NCBI GenBank assembly: GCA_947044365.1
Contig: OX345638.1
Coordinates: 9,586,201 to 9,650,200 of the forward strand
Direction of reading: 5' to 3'
Length of the DNA: 64,000 nucleotides
Source: Petrosia ficiformis
Taxonomy: Eukaryota; Porifera; Demospongiae; Haplosclerida; Petrosiidae
Each line of letters starts with the position of its first letter. Position 1 is the stretch's first letter. The notes under the pieces are model-generated. The model did not search any database. It saw only the letters and a program-made list of their open reading frames with translations, and was not told the origin of the DNA. Positions 1 to 10,572 of the stretch are shown here, piece by piece. The translations under genes and the position numbers were made by a program.

Positions 1-28
1 AAGTATCTAATGATTGTTATTACTACAG

Positions 29-1064
29 TATGGACTAACACCTTTACATTTGTCATCTCTCAACGAACATGCTGATATTGTGAAGGTGTTATTATCACAT
101 GGTGCTGATATTCATGTAAAGGATTTGGTAAGTAAATATTAAATGAATATTATGTATTATATTGATTATATAATTAATTACATAGCTAATGTATATCTGT
201 AATATATATTTGTTATAATTATTATTAACTAATAACCTGTTATGATGTCATAATATTAATAACTACTTAATTAACTATTATTATTATTATCATAAACACA
301 AGATATTACAAGTATCTAATGATTGTTATTACTACAGTATCAACAAACACCTTTACATTACTCATCTAAGAGAGGTCATGTTGATATTGTGAAAGTGTTA
401 TTATCACATGGTGCTGATATTCATGTAAAGGATTGGGTAAGTAAATATTATGATTGGTTCATGTTTACTTAATATTAAATTATATTACAAATGATTATTA
501 TGATATGATTATAATACAACATCATTCAGATGTCTCAAAATGATATCATATATTTGATTAATAATTTCTTTTTTCTAATTCTTGTAAAAGCTTATAATAA
601 ATATTATAATAATCATTGATGTGTGTCCTAATGGTAATATAGGTTCCATTGTATAACTGATATTTGATAATTCATTATAATAGTATTAGTATCTTAAGAT
701 AACTATTGTTTGTGGAATCAAATATTAGATATATTCAATTTGGTGATATTAATTATAATAATCTCATGTTCATAGTAATCATGATATGTGTATTAATAAT
801 AGTGATTTGGTGAATTCAATAAAAATATGATATAATTAGTATCCACAAACTATAGTTATCTTAAGATATATTATGATAATAATAATAATTATTATAATGA
901 TAATAATTATGTTAGTAATTACTTACATAACACATAATTACTATATATTAATTTATTATATTATAACACAGAGGGGATACTCACCTCTAGACCGGGCACG
1001 TCTATATGGAAATCATGAAGTAGTCGAAACGTTGGAAAGAGAAGAAAAGAAGTTAAGAAAATAA
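29..1064 (+). CDS. Ankyrin-repeat gene, 3' end only (paralogue 1)
   Basis: Three exons of a gene entering from the left edge: 29-127, 338-436 and 972-1064. The first two are exactly 99 bp, phase 0, and each encodes one 33-residue ankyrin repeat ([24 protein letters not shown]). Each follows a pyrimidine-rich tract ending TACTACAG and is followed by GTAAGT. The last exon encodes a half repeat (SPLDRARLYGNHEVVETLE) and a basic tail ending KKLRK before TAA. Exons and introns closely match the 3' ends at 28434-29174 and 48907-49677, so this is the 3' end of an upstream tandem paralogue. Ankyrin repeats bind proteins; the partner is unknown. The upstream modules lie outside the window. Confidence 0.88.
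690..868. mobile_element. Foldback MITE in last ankyrin intron (paralogue 1)
   Basis: Inverted arms of about 27 bp: TATCTTAAGATAACTAT at 690 returns as its reverse complement ending at 868, with TTTGTGGA continuing the arm on both sides. The same element occupies the equivalent intron of paralogues 2 and 3, so it inserted before the array formed. No coding capacity. Confidence 0.6.
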
Positions 1065-1204
1065 CTTATAATTATAATGTTTAATTTGTACATGTATTAA
1101 AATGTAAAACACAATTTTTTATAAATAAATTTGTTCAATAATCAAGTGTCTCTACTACCAGGAGGAAGAATAGATCACCAGGGAATTGTATCTCTTCATT
1201 TTTG

Positions 1205-1693
1205 ACTTTGTTAGTTACTATTAATAATTCAATACTATTACTATTAATAGAACACACTACTATTACTATTAATAGAATAAAGTACTATCATACAATACTG
1301 ATGCTATTAATAGAACACACTACTGTTACTATTAATAGAATAAAGTACTATCATACAATACTGATGCTATTAATAGAACACACTACTACGCTAATAATAG
1401 AATAAAGTACTATAATTCAATACTGATGCTATTAATAGAACACACTACTATTAATAAAATAAAGCACTATCATACAATACTGATGCTATTAATAGAACAC
1501 ACTACTATTACTATTAATAATATAAAGTACTATCATACAATACTGATGCTATTAATAGAATACACTACTATTACTATTAATAGAATAAAGTACTATCATA
1601 CAATACTGATGCTATTAATGGAATACACTACTATTACTATTAATAGAATAAAGTACTATCTGATGCTATTAATAGAATACACTATTAATGGCT
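1205..1693. repeat. Minisatellite, unit about 60 bp (left block)
   Basis: Tandem units built from ACTATTAATAGAA, AAAGTACTATCATACAA and TACTGATGCTATTAATAG. Short deletions vary the unit length. The same unit resumes at 3727-3930, so the 2 kb between them is an insertion. Reading frames across it (LLIEHTT repeats) are not genes. Confidence 0.85.
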
Positions 1694-1696
1694 AAT

Positions 1697-3727
1697 GACG
1701 TATTAATTTAATAAGTAATAAGACATGAGTAATAGCTAAAGGCTAGTTGTGAATTACATGATACAATAATAAATAAATAAATAAATAAGTAATGATGATA
1801 AATAAGTAAATAAATAAGTAATAAATAAGTAATGATGATAAAATATAATATATAGTCAATCAGTTATGGACCTTACTCTCAGAGAGGGCAAGATCTATAG
1901 CAGCACAGTCAGATTTTATAGGATGATGATATGAGGACCGGGCACCACGAAGACACATAATTGCTGATCTGATTAACGAGAAACCAAGACGACACCTGAG
2001 CCAATTCAATACACGAGAATAAGGCTGATTATTTCTGATCGAGATCATAGAAGCCAGTCTCTTAAACACCACGGTAGCAGCTGGTCCCATGCCGCCTGCA
2101 GTAGAAAAAACAAGTGGAGTGAAGGAGCCATGTTCTATTTCTCTAATCCTCTGGTCGTAATTTCCCTCTTTTCAGACTCATTGCATTTATAACAGGAAGA
2201 TAAAGACGAGTTAACATAGGTACGGGCAAATGGATTATAAATCCTCACATCAAAATAAGCCCTTTCATGAAAACTCCCCCAAAATCCACTAGCAGCAACG
2301 TCAACACGAGCCTGATCTTGTCTATTAGCTGAGCCATAAGACAAGGCCTCACCTGAAAGTTCTTGTAATTGGGGTTCAATGAGGACGTCATGACAAACCT
2401 CAGTAAGAAGATGAGCTGTTATATCTCTGACTTCATTGTGGCGTATAGATGGAAATCCCCCACATTTGCAGTTAAAACAATGATCTACAGTAAATGTATT
2501 ACCACAAACACAATAGGAAGGAAGGCGAGAAGGTATCCAACCATACCTTAAGCATAAAGCATCACGAAAAGCACCTTTGTTTAGAGCAAACCCATGAATT
2601 GACAATGGGAGTGCAGTTAACCATGTTGAGGCACCTTTCTCCCCAGCCACGTCTAAACATCGCTGCAAGGAGCTAGGGGATACGGAGTATACTTCTTGAG
2701 CCAAAGTTGATAATTGCAATCTGCAATTCTTTCTAACGTCAGCCTTTCTTTGAGAAATATTAGCCAAAATAGTCGATATGGACTCATTAGAGGAAAGGAT
2801 GATGGAAGAAACTAGAGGACCAGTAATAAAATAAATAAGGAAGAGTTGAACTGAGAATCAGCAGTTGACAAAGGATTTAGGATTCCTAAGCCGCCCAAAC
2901 GACTAGGCAGAGATATCAAAGTCCTTAATTCATCATTAAAAGCACACTGACCAGTCAAGGTAGGTAGAAGTTGATATCGTATAGTGTCCTCAAGAGGTTG
3001 AAGGTAACTTTTCACATTAGGAATAGTTCTGAGAAAATAAGTCCACTTGCTAGAGAGCCCATGTGTAAATGCCGAAAAAGCAGCATGTGGTTGAGACTGA
3101 GCAATAGAGTTAAATTTAATAATTTGATCAACCCAATCCAAAACCAAGGCAAGAGCAGCAGATTCATCTTTTAAAACCAGCCAAGATTTTGATGCATTGG
3201 CACAGTAGTCAAACATAGGTCCAGAGGAACAGAGGTGATCCCACAATTCACACAGGGCAGATAAACTACCACCTACAGCAGCATCATCAGCATACCAAAC
3301 CTGAGTACAAAGCTGATGATTAAGGTGGTGAATAAGAGGAAGGATTCCAATGGCATAGATTGCCATGGCCAAAGGGTCACCCTGAGTGGTTCCTTCAGAA
3401 GACAATATCACTTCGCCATCAATAAACAAAGGTACATCCAAACGATAGCAATTAATAGCAATTGTGGCCAGGCCAGGACATTGGTTGAGAATATTTCTAA
3501 GAGCGGTGTGACAATTGAGAGAATGAAAAGCATTACTCACATCAATTAGTAGGACAGCCTCACAATCTGATGATTCAAACAACCGCCGAACAGCATGAAC
3601 AGCTGCCTCACACCCCCCATCTTGACCAGCACAAAGCTGAGAGGACCCGGCAACTTCCATGACATCCGGACCTATTACCTTAATAACAGCCTTACATATG
3701 ATACGGCGTACAGATTCACCCACCCCA
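1697..3727 (-). mobile_element. 5'-truncated non-LTR-type retroelement inserted in minisatellite
   Basis: The segment interrupts the minisatellite. Its coding strand is minus, so its 5' end is at 3727, where coding sequence abuts repeat DNA directly; this is typical 5' truncation. Its 3' end (1700-1860) is an AT-rich tail of AATA/AAGTAATG-type short repeats. No target duplication can be recognised because the host site is itself repetitive. Confidence 0.7.
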
Positions 3728-3747
3728 ATAGAATAAAGTACTATCAT
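1860..3747 (-). pseudogene. Reverse transcriptase with Cys/His motif and restriction-like endonuclease (broken)
   Basis: Three successive minus-strand blocks in different frames, 2812-3747, 2135-2767 and 1860-2090, form one broken polyprotein. The first block has RT motifs: LLIDVSNAFHSL (motif A), TTQGDPLAMAIYA (motif B) and WYADDAAVGG (catalytic YADD, near 3284-3295). The second has a CVCG...H...C cluster, then GGFPSIRHNEVRDI, ARVDVAASGFW and YFDVRIYNP, a layout like the Cys/His plus PD-(D/E)XK nuclease of restriction-like-endonuclease retrotransposons. The third (RLASMISIRNNQPYS, LRCRLGFSLIRSAI) is the conserved C-terminus. Frames break near 2790 and 2110 and the N-terminus is missing. The first 20 codons read from minisatellite DNA at 3728-3747 are not part of the element. 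Family assignment within non-LTR elements is tentative. Confidence 0.72.
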
Positions 3748-3935
3748 ACAATACTGATGCTATTAATAGAACACACTATTATTACTATTAATAGAATAAA
3801 GTACTATCATACAATACTGATGCTATTAATAGAACACACTACTATTACTATTAATAGAATAAAGTACTATCATACAATACTGAGAATAAAGTACTATAAT
3901 ACAATACTGATGCTATTAATAGAACACAATCTTGT
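3727..3935. repeat. Minisatellite, unit about 60 bp (right block)
   Basis: Continuation of the block at 1205-1693, with the same AATAGAATAAAGTACTATCA unit in about three and a half copies. Confidence 0.85.
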
Positions 3936-4252
3936 TATGTATTATTAATAGATAGAGTACCATTATATATAAAAGAACACAAGGACTGGTGACAGCTGCA
4001 GTGCAGGAGACACAGTGTTATAGATTACTACCTTTGAAGTTCCCATCCCAACTGCATTCAACTATTACAATTCATAATTATTAATATTAACTCTTAAATC
4101 AAGATTTGAAACACTACAGAAAAAGGACATCAAAATAAACACATATTATAATAATACACAATACAATACACTAACAAACTGAAAAAAAGATAACACAAAC
4201 ATTCATTAGATTAAACATGTTAATAATATAATTTTAATATTTTCTAAACACA
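3936..4252. other. Intergenic, no gene seen
   Basis: AT-rich single-copy-looking sequence with no convincing reading frame, splice structure or repeat. Confidence 0.5.
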
Positions 4253-4410
4253 CTATGTATGTATGTATGTATGTATGTATGCATGCATGCATGCATGCAT
4301 GGATGTATGTATGTATGTATGTATGTATGTATGTATGTATGTATGTATGTATGTATGTATGTATGTATGTATGTATGTATGTATGTATGTATGTATGTAT
4401 GTATGTATGT
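4253..4410. repeat. (ATGT)n microsatellite
   Basis: About 39 tetranucleotide units with an ATGC variant block near 4280-4300. All reading frames through it (MYVC and TYIH repeats on either strand) are artefacts. Confidence 0.95.
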
Positions 4411-4458
4411 ACACATACATATGTACATGTAAGCATGTGGATGTACTTGTACATACAT

Positions 4459-4669
4459 CAGTGTTTTTTTGATAAGCTCATATGGTGCGCCATTGCCCCA
4501 AAGAGCTTCTTATTTGGCACAGTTCTCTCCTTGGGCCAGATAGTGCAGTTAATTATGATTATATTGTCACTAACAGTCTTTGTTAATTGGCTCAAGATGT
4601 ATTCTCAATGCCGCACTAACCATTTTTGAGCCAATTTGGCCCAAGCTTCAAAACTTATCAAAAACTCTG
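4459..4669. mobile_element. hAT-type MITE, copy 1
   Basis: Terminal inverted repeats start CAGTGTTTTTTTGATAAG and end CTTATCAAAAACTCTG. It is 211 bp and non-coding. The same family occurs in reverse orientation at 55821-56020, where an 8-bp target duplication is clear. Here both flanks are ATGT/ACAT microsatellite and no exact duplication remains. Confidence 0.75.
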
Positions 4670-4920
4670 GTATGTATGTATGTACATGTATGTATGTATG
4701 TACAACCCTTAAGGAAAAGGGGGTATGTAGCAGGTGTGTGTTCAGCCTGTACATACAGTAAACATACTTCTTGCAGGCATGTAGCAGGCAAAAATGGAAA
4801 ATACTATGTATTTAGCAGGCTTCTGACAGGCTTAGGTAAATATAAGGCTTGAAATACTAAGTATGGGAAGGGCTAGCTATGCATTGTTATAGAACTGGTA
4901 ACAGTTGTACAATAAACAAT
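4670..4920. other. Short degenerate repeats, non-coding
   Basis: Contains several copies of a TGTAGCAGGC / TAGCAGGCTT motif between 4725 and 4850 beside residual ATGT units. No gene recognised. Confidence 0.4.
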
Positions 4921-5055
4921 GATTAAAGCTGATGTTTTCGTTGACACCCTATAACATGTTCAATACAGGTTTCATTGGCTCTATCTAGTTTACCACAAAG
5001 GCGTCTATACAAAATATCTTCTGTAGCTGTAGGCATTATGTATTTAGTACCATAA

Positions 5056-6036
5056 TTATAAAGGTAGAACCTGTAATGTATGAACAGCATGTGCAACTTG
5101 TGTACCTATACTTTGTGTCCCTTTGATCAGATACAACAATTGTCCATTCAATGTTTCAAATCCAAAGCAGGACGTAACAAAGAGAGGTCCAAGGTTTCGC
5201 ACAACTGCTGTTAAGTGTAGCAGACAATGTAAATTGGCAGACATATACCTCTGGTCATAATAGTGTTCAAATTTATAGCAGTAGTGCTGTATTAGTTTTT
5301 CTGCATGGTGTAAGCTTTCACTACTAATTGATATGCTTAATAAGATAAATATAGTTTGCACAAGCAATATATGGTGACTGAGGTAGTCTATTGGAAGTAT
5401 ACCATGCATTATTGGTATAGAATAAAATATTAGCCAATTTCTGTACTCAGAAGCTTTCCAATAGTTTCTATGCTTGCTTATGCTTCGCGGTGTTCTTGTT
5501 ATAAAAATAGGTGGCTTTATTTTTGCTAGCCTTTCATCACAAGTTGATACCATTTTGCCACAATACCACAGTTCAGCAAAATGCTTGGAATTGAACCATA
5601 ACCCTAAAACCATCTTTGTTACTCCCAGCAGTACACAATGCATGTAATCTACAACTGTACATTTCACAATGTCATAATTTGGCAGTGTTGCCAAGTAGCA
5701 AGGGACTTTTACCCCATTTACAGGGTTGCCAGTTGTTACTGCTTTTTTTGCATCATGTAATATATGAGTATGAGATCGTGGTGGTCCCATTGGAGAGCTA
5801 CACTGATACGGAATTACACGTACACTACCACCACGAGTTGTAGCAACTCTTTGTCCACTCTGTAAACAATGGGTACAACCATATTCACCATTATATTGGA
5901 TCATATTAAGAACAGTAGCCTTTGCTGGTAAATCAAATGATGAGCCCAATAGTATACCTTTGCTAATGAATGCTCTTGCAATATTGGGAGAAATTACCTC
6001 AATTCCTTGGCTGTATATGGTTGTACAGACTCATTG
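5056..6036 (-). pseudogene. CACTA/EnSpm-like transposase fragment
   Basis: An open minus-strand block, 297 codons from 5949 to 5056, extends upstream in the same frame (ending ...ISKGILLG) to an in-frame TGA near 6037. It has the conserved core of EnSpm/CACTA-type transposases: SSFDLPAKATVLNMIQYNG, a C-x2-C pair (GCTHC), VVDYMHCVLLGVTK, then a C-terminal helical block like DUF4218 (ASEYRNWLIFYSIPIMHGIL, NLHCLLHLT, FGFETLNGQ). The block ends at CAG|GTTCTA, a possible splice donor. Further related-looking coding (RRLCGKLDRANE) lies at about 4922-5020 but does not join in phase. The N-terminal catalytic part and CACTA-type ends were not found, so this is probably a relic. A domesticated gene is less likely. 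Confidence 0.62.
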
Positions 6037-6759
6037 TCCCCTAAAAGTACAATATCATGTTTGTCTTATTAATATTACAATGTTATTTCTGTTAAACACC
6101 TACAATTCTTATTGTTGTAGAGTCGCTATTATATTTCAGTTGTCTATAAATAATCTGATTTCTTGGAATAAAAGTTAGTCGTTGCTTAAATCCAGTTTAT
6201 AGTGAACCCGTGACAATTAGATTCTTTATTAATTTTTTTAATTTAAATACTATTGTTATAATTAGCTGAAGATAATTGACATTGGGGTGGCAAAAGTATT
6301 TGTGAGCAAAGCACGTGAACTTTTTGGCTGTTTTTTGATGTAACTGCCAGTAAGACTGATTACGTCATCGAGATTACCATACCTTCATAGTTCCATTAAA
6401 CTATATAGTCATACAGCCTAGGGACAACAGTAGCATTGATCCACAGTGTCTATGGACCACAGTGCCACTTGATCCATGTATATAGTTATTGTAAACAGTT
6501 GTTATATACCCCCTGTGTGTGTTTGAATCAACATTAGCTTTTAGTAGTAGCTCAATAACATCATCATTAGTAGTGATATTAGGATCAGATCAAGAATTAG
6601 GAAGGGTAGTAATTAATATGAAAAATTAATTATATTTCTCAAACAATTATACAAAAAAAATTAATGAAGTGATAAAATCATTTAACATCAGTAAGTAAAA
6701 TAGTTGAAGTGTTCAAAAGCAATAATAATTATGTAATTATAAAGCTCCTAATTAAATTG
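6037..6759. other. Intergenic flank shared with the other ABC 3' ends
   Basis: From about 6250 the sequence matches the 3' flank of the ABC copy at 29285-30090 and, in part, 49900-50370 (repeated ACTATATAG/GTTCCATTAAAC motifs, then TTTCTCAAACAATTATAC). It is part of the duplicated unit. No gene. Confidence 0.6.
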
Positions 6760-7667
6760 TTATTTCTCCTCATCTCCTATCAAGTGTTGATGTTGATGTA
6801 TCAAGTGTTGATGTTGATGTAACTGATAATATACACCTCCCTTAGCTAATAGTTCAGTGTGTGTACCCTTCTCAACAACACTACCATTAGCTATTACCAT
6901 AATACAGTCAGCACTGTACACAGTGGATAACCTATGAGCTATTACTATACTAGTACGACCCTCCCTAGCTTTATCAAGAGCTTCCTGGACTATTATCTCA
7001 CTCTCACTATCTAGGGCTGATGTTGCTTCATCTAGAAGAAGTATTTTGGGGTTTCTGATCAGAGCATGGGCTATAGCAATTCTTTGTTTCTGTCTTCCAC
7101 TTAGCTGAGTGCCTTTATCACCAGCATGAGTACTATAACCCTGAATGAATGGAGATAGATGAATGAAGTGATGGACCGATGGATATGTATACATGGGTGG
7201 ATGGATGGTTGTGGATGGATTAACAAATACATACTTACATGGATAAATAGATGGTATTAAGACATTGATAGATAGATGGCATGAACGCATAAATAGATAT
7301 GAACAGAAGGAACAAGTACTCATATACCTGTGGTAATGATTGTATGAAATCATGAATATTAGCAGCCTTTGCAGAATCTCTTCATGAGATATCTCACGAT
7401 GATTAGCACCATATCTTATATTATCAGATATACTAGTATCAAATAGAATAGGTTCTTGAGATACAATACCAAAGTGAGTCCTTAACCAACGAATATTGTG
7501 TCCTCGTATATCAACATCATCTAAGAGGACTCCACCTTTTAATGGATCATATAGAATCTTTCAATAAGTGAGACTACAGTACTTTTACCACAGCCTGATG
7601 GACCTACTAGTGCTATAGTTTGTCATGGTTTAACTGATATTGGTAAATCTTGTAATACATTAACATC
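6760..7667 (-). pseudogene. ABC transporter 3' fragment, copy A (second nucleotide-binding domain)
   Basis: Matches the last two exons of the full gene at 50372-51348. The terminal-exon equivalent (6760 to about 7143) encodes [13 protein letters not shown] signature, Walker [13 protein letters not shown], the H-loop IAHRLSTV and a C-terminus with a duplicated HQHQHLI. The preceding exon remnant (about 7327-7667) has lost 7 bp near 7373 (AATAATC in the intact gene) and gained 2 bp near 7550, both frameshifts, and stops inside the exon at 7667. The signature reads LSGRQ instead of LSGGQ, which should impair ATP hydrolysis. No transmembrane exons follow, so it cannot encode a transporter. Confidence 0.9.
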
Positions 7668-7696
7668 ATATTATTGCTGTCAGATCATTCTATTAT

Positions 7697-7890
7697 TCAT
7701 AAGTATGTATTGTATGTATGTATATAATTATATGTATGTATGTAGTATGTACGTACAATATATGTATATAATAATTATATACATACGTACATACGTACAT
7801 ATTTACACACATTCATATAATTACATTATTATTATTATATGTATTTATGTACGTAAATATGTATGTATGTATGTATTTATGTATTTGTGA
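7697..7890. repeat. ATGT/TACG-rich simple repeat
   Basis: Degenerate GTAT/GTAC/ATAT repeats, also present at 31012-31180 in the second unit. Non-coding. Confidence 0.8.
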
Positions 7891-7959
7891 CACCTCTATG
7901 TGGCCCGAAAGTTATGTTTTGACTTTGCTGTCACCCCCTTCTAAGCTGTGAAGAACAAC

Positions 7960-8035
7960 CCTTCATCACCAGGTGAGTGTCTCTTTGGAGGTTGGAGCCT
8001 CTGGGTTCACACCCCAGTTGCACCTAAATATGAAT
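7960..8035 (+). repeat. tRNA-like head (possible SINE/LINE 5' segment)
   Basis: GGGTTCACACCCCAG resembles a tRNA T-arm/B-box (stem CTGGG/CCCAG), preceded by GGAGGTTGGAGCCTC, which can fold as an anticodon-like arm. It recurs at 31262-31320. No functional tRNA is claimed, because the acceptor stem and D-arm are not convincing. Confidence 0.3.
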
Positions 8036-8189
8036 TGTGTCAAAAATTCAGTAAAAGAAAAAAAGAAAGGAGAGGAACTACAGGGATCATCTCTAACCAG
8101 TTAGAAACGTGGCACATACTATGATGACGGTGTCAGAGAAAAGATGTGCTAACAGAATTCTGTTAACAACCTGATGAAAAACCGAAGTA

Positions 8190-10175
8190 TACCCCTGGAA
8201 GAATGGTAAATATGTCACAATCTTTGAGAGTAGCAACCTGGAGTATAAGGATAATGACTGAAAACATACTCAACCAACTGAATCTCATTATCTTGGATAA
8301 AAGAAGTCAGCAAACAGAATGGAAACTCTTCCTGGTTGTGCTGCTCTTGCTTGCCATGAGCTTAACGGATTGGAAATCGATCTTGCAGCTCTTAGTGAAA
8401 CTAGAATACTGAAAATGGTGAATTTGAACAGAGTGGTTTTGATACCTATACAGTGGAAAACCACTGAGAGAAGAGCAAGAACAGGGTGTGGCAATTGCAT
8501 TTAACATGCAGCTGTAGTGTCATGGGCTGCAGTAAATACTAGAATCTTATTCATCAGTCTGAAGAAGAAATATTCGACCTTTTTAAAAGATGAGGCTAAA
8601 CAAGATCTGGCACACACCATTGAGCATTGATGTGGTACTTCAATGCCTGGTTGGGTAGAGTTCATGTTGCATGGCCTAGAGGTATTGGGAAGTATGACCT
8701 TTGTAAAATAAATAATGGTCAGTGGTTTGCAGGGCTCTGTGCATCTTCTGAACTCACTGTTACCAACACCAACTTCAAACACATGTACATGGCAACATCT
8801 TAGATCAAGCAAATTGCACATACAGACCGTATTGTGGTTATAGGCAACATCAAATACATCAAGTCCTAGACTCCAGAGTATATGATAGTGCTGATTGCTG
8901 GTCTGATCATCATTTGTTGTATAGTAACCAGTGAATATCCATTAAGCGCACTTTAGGAAGGCAGAACGTACCCTGAGTGAGGGCTTGGTCTAAACAATCC
9001 CATAATAAGGAAGACCCTTGAGACTAAGGTTACATAGTTAAAACCTGATATACCACCTGTGGTAGACTCTGTACCTTGTACAGTTGTAGATTCCTGGGAG
9101 TCTTTGACACTGAAATACTTGGATATAAAAAAAAGGGATGAAGGACTTGTTTGAGTAAAATGACAAAGAGGTTGAGAATTTCCTGAAAAGATGTAATGAG
9201 CTTACGATGAAATACCTTAGAAATAGCATGCAGTGATGATAATACCAAGCATCATTATCATAAGATGAAGCCTTTGATAAGGTGATGGGTACAGAAAATA
9301 CAGAATGACTGGTTGGTGGAGAGATCAAAGGATTTACACGAGTTGGTGGACCATAACGATCAAAAGGGTTTCTACGAAGCTTTAAGACAATTTACTTATA
9401 GCAGTCACAAAGTGAGGAGGTCTTGATCTGTTAAGATGCAGGATGATAGTAGCGTGTCTATGAAACAGAATATCATGGATTGTTAGAAGCAATACTTCTA
9501 ACAACTTCTAAATAGGGAATCATCTATGAGATGAACTGAACTGCTGAGTATGTGCCTGGGGAGTGGTGAGATGGAGTTTTTATTCCAATTGATATAAAGG
9601 GAGACAACTACATAGGAATAACTCTGCTGTGCACTGCAGGTAAGATATTTAGCAAAAATATGATGACAAGATTGCTACCACTGATTGAACAGGCATACTC
9701 TTCCTGACATGTGATGTGGCTTCAGAAGAAACAGATTTTGTGGACATGATCTTCACTTTCAGACAATTTGGAGAAAAGAGCAGGGAGCACAATCGACCAC
9801 TCTTCACCATCTTTGTTGATTTGGCTAAAGCATATGATACAGTCAATTGCCCTGCTTTGTAGGAATTCTTGTCAAAGCTTGGAGTTTCCTCTATAATAGT
9901 AAACATCATTAAGAGGTTTCATACAGACACCATGGAAGTGGTTAAAATATGAGGATAAACGCCTAAACCTTTCTTTATTAGTGGTAGCCTGCAAGAAGGT
10001 TGTGTATATAATTGCTCCTAACCTTTTTAATTTCTTCTTTGCTACTGCATTTACACAGGCAGTAGAGGAATTATCTGTCTGATTTAGTTTTGAGGGTTAA
10101 GATTGTACTAAGCTACTTGATCTGAGCTGGTCTCATAATTATACGAAGGCTCTCATTCAGGAACTCGTCTTTGCA
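8190..10175 (+). pseudogene. Degraded LINE (endonuclease plus partial reverse transcriptase), copy A
   Basis: Plus-strand remnants in several frames. An APE-type endonuclease start, SLRVATWSIRIMT (8221), is followed by IDLAALSETRI (about 8378), the ALSETR motif of CR1/RTE-like nucleases. A reverse transcriptase begin lies at 9700-9900: DMIFTFRQFGEKSREHNRP and FVDLAKAYDTVN (motif A). LQEGCVYNCS-like and QELVFA remnants lie at 9990-10175. It stops where the catalytic YADD/FADD would begin. Many stops and frameshifts. The element abuts the first exon of the death-domain gene and has a sister copy at 31490-33260. Confidence 0.7.
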
Positions 10176-10274
10176 GCAATAGTCAGTAATGACCGGAAAT
10201 GACGATTTAATGAATTGATATGTGCGAAGTATTTCAGCCACGCCCTATTTCAGCCCCACCCTTCTTTCTCAAAC

Positions 10275-10572
10275 ATGGACGAGCGCCCAGAGCTCAAAGA
10301 ACTCGAAGAACGGGTTAGAACTGTTAAGTGGCATGCCTTGGGTATCCAACTAGACCTTGCAAATAGTACTTTAGAGGGGATAGCAAAACGATATGCTAAT
10401 AATGATGAAGACTGTAGAAGAACCATGTTCAGTACATGGTTGAGTACCATGCCTAGCCAAAAGTGTACTAGAAGAGAACTCCTACAAGCACTGAGGTCAA
10501 GAGCTGTGGGTGAGAATTATATGGCAGATGAATACCAGAGATCCTTTCAGAAAAGAACTCATTCTGTTCCAG
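10275..10572 (+). CDS. Exon 1: death domain
   Basis: Starts ATG (MDERPELKELEERV) and ends phase 1 at CCAG|GTAAGA. Residues 14-85 show the death-domain pattern: VKWHALGIQLDL (helix 1-2), STLEGIAKRY (helix 2), CRRTMFSTWLSTM (helices 3-4 with the conserved W), CTRRELLQALRSRAV (helices 5-6). Death domains assemble signalling complexes through homotypic contacts. It is 91 residues with the usual helix spacing and no break. The paralogous exon at 33366 is split by a transposon. It lies about 100 bp downstream of a LINE remnant, so its promoter may lie in or near that element. Confidence 0.85.

Noticed and set aside
4206..4629. Overlapping open frames on both strands through the ATGT array (MYVC and TYIH repeats)
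   Set aside because: Tetranucleotide repeats leave all frames open; there is no start context, splice support or non-repetitive protein.
7960..8035. Functional tRNA gene
   Set aside because: T-arm and anticodon-like arm only; no pairing acceptor stem or convincing D-arm.
8288..9328. Minus-strand frames in the LINE region
   Set aside because: Antisense to recognisable endonuclease and RT remnants on the plus strand; no domain of their own.
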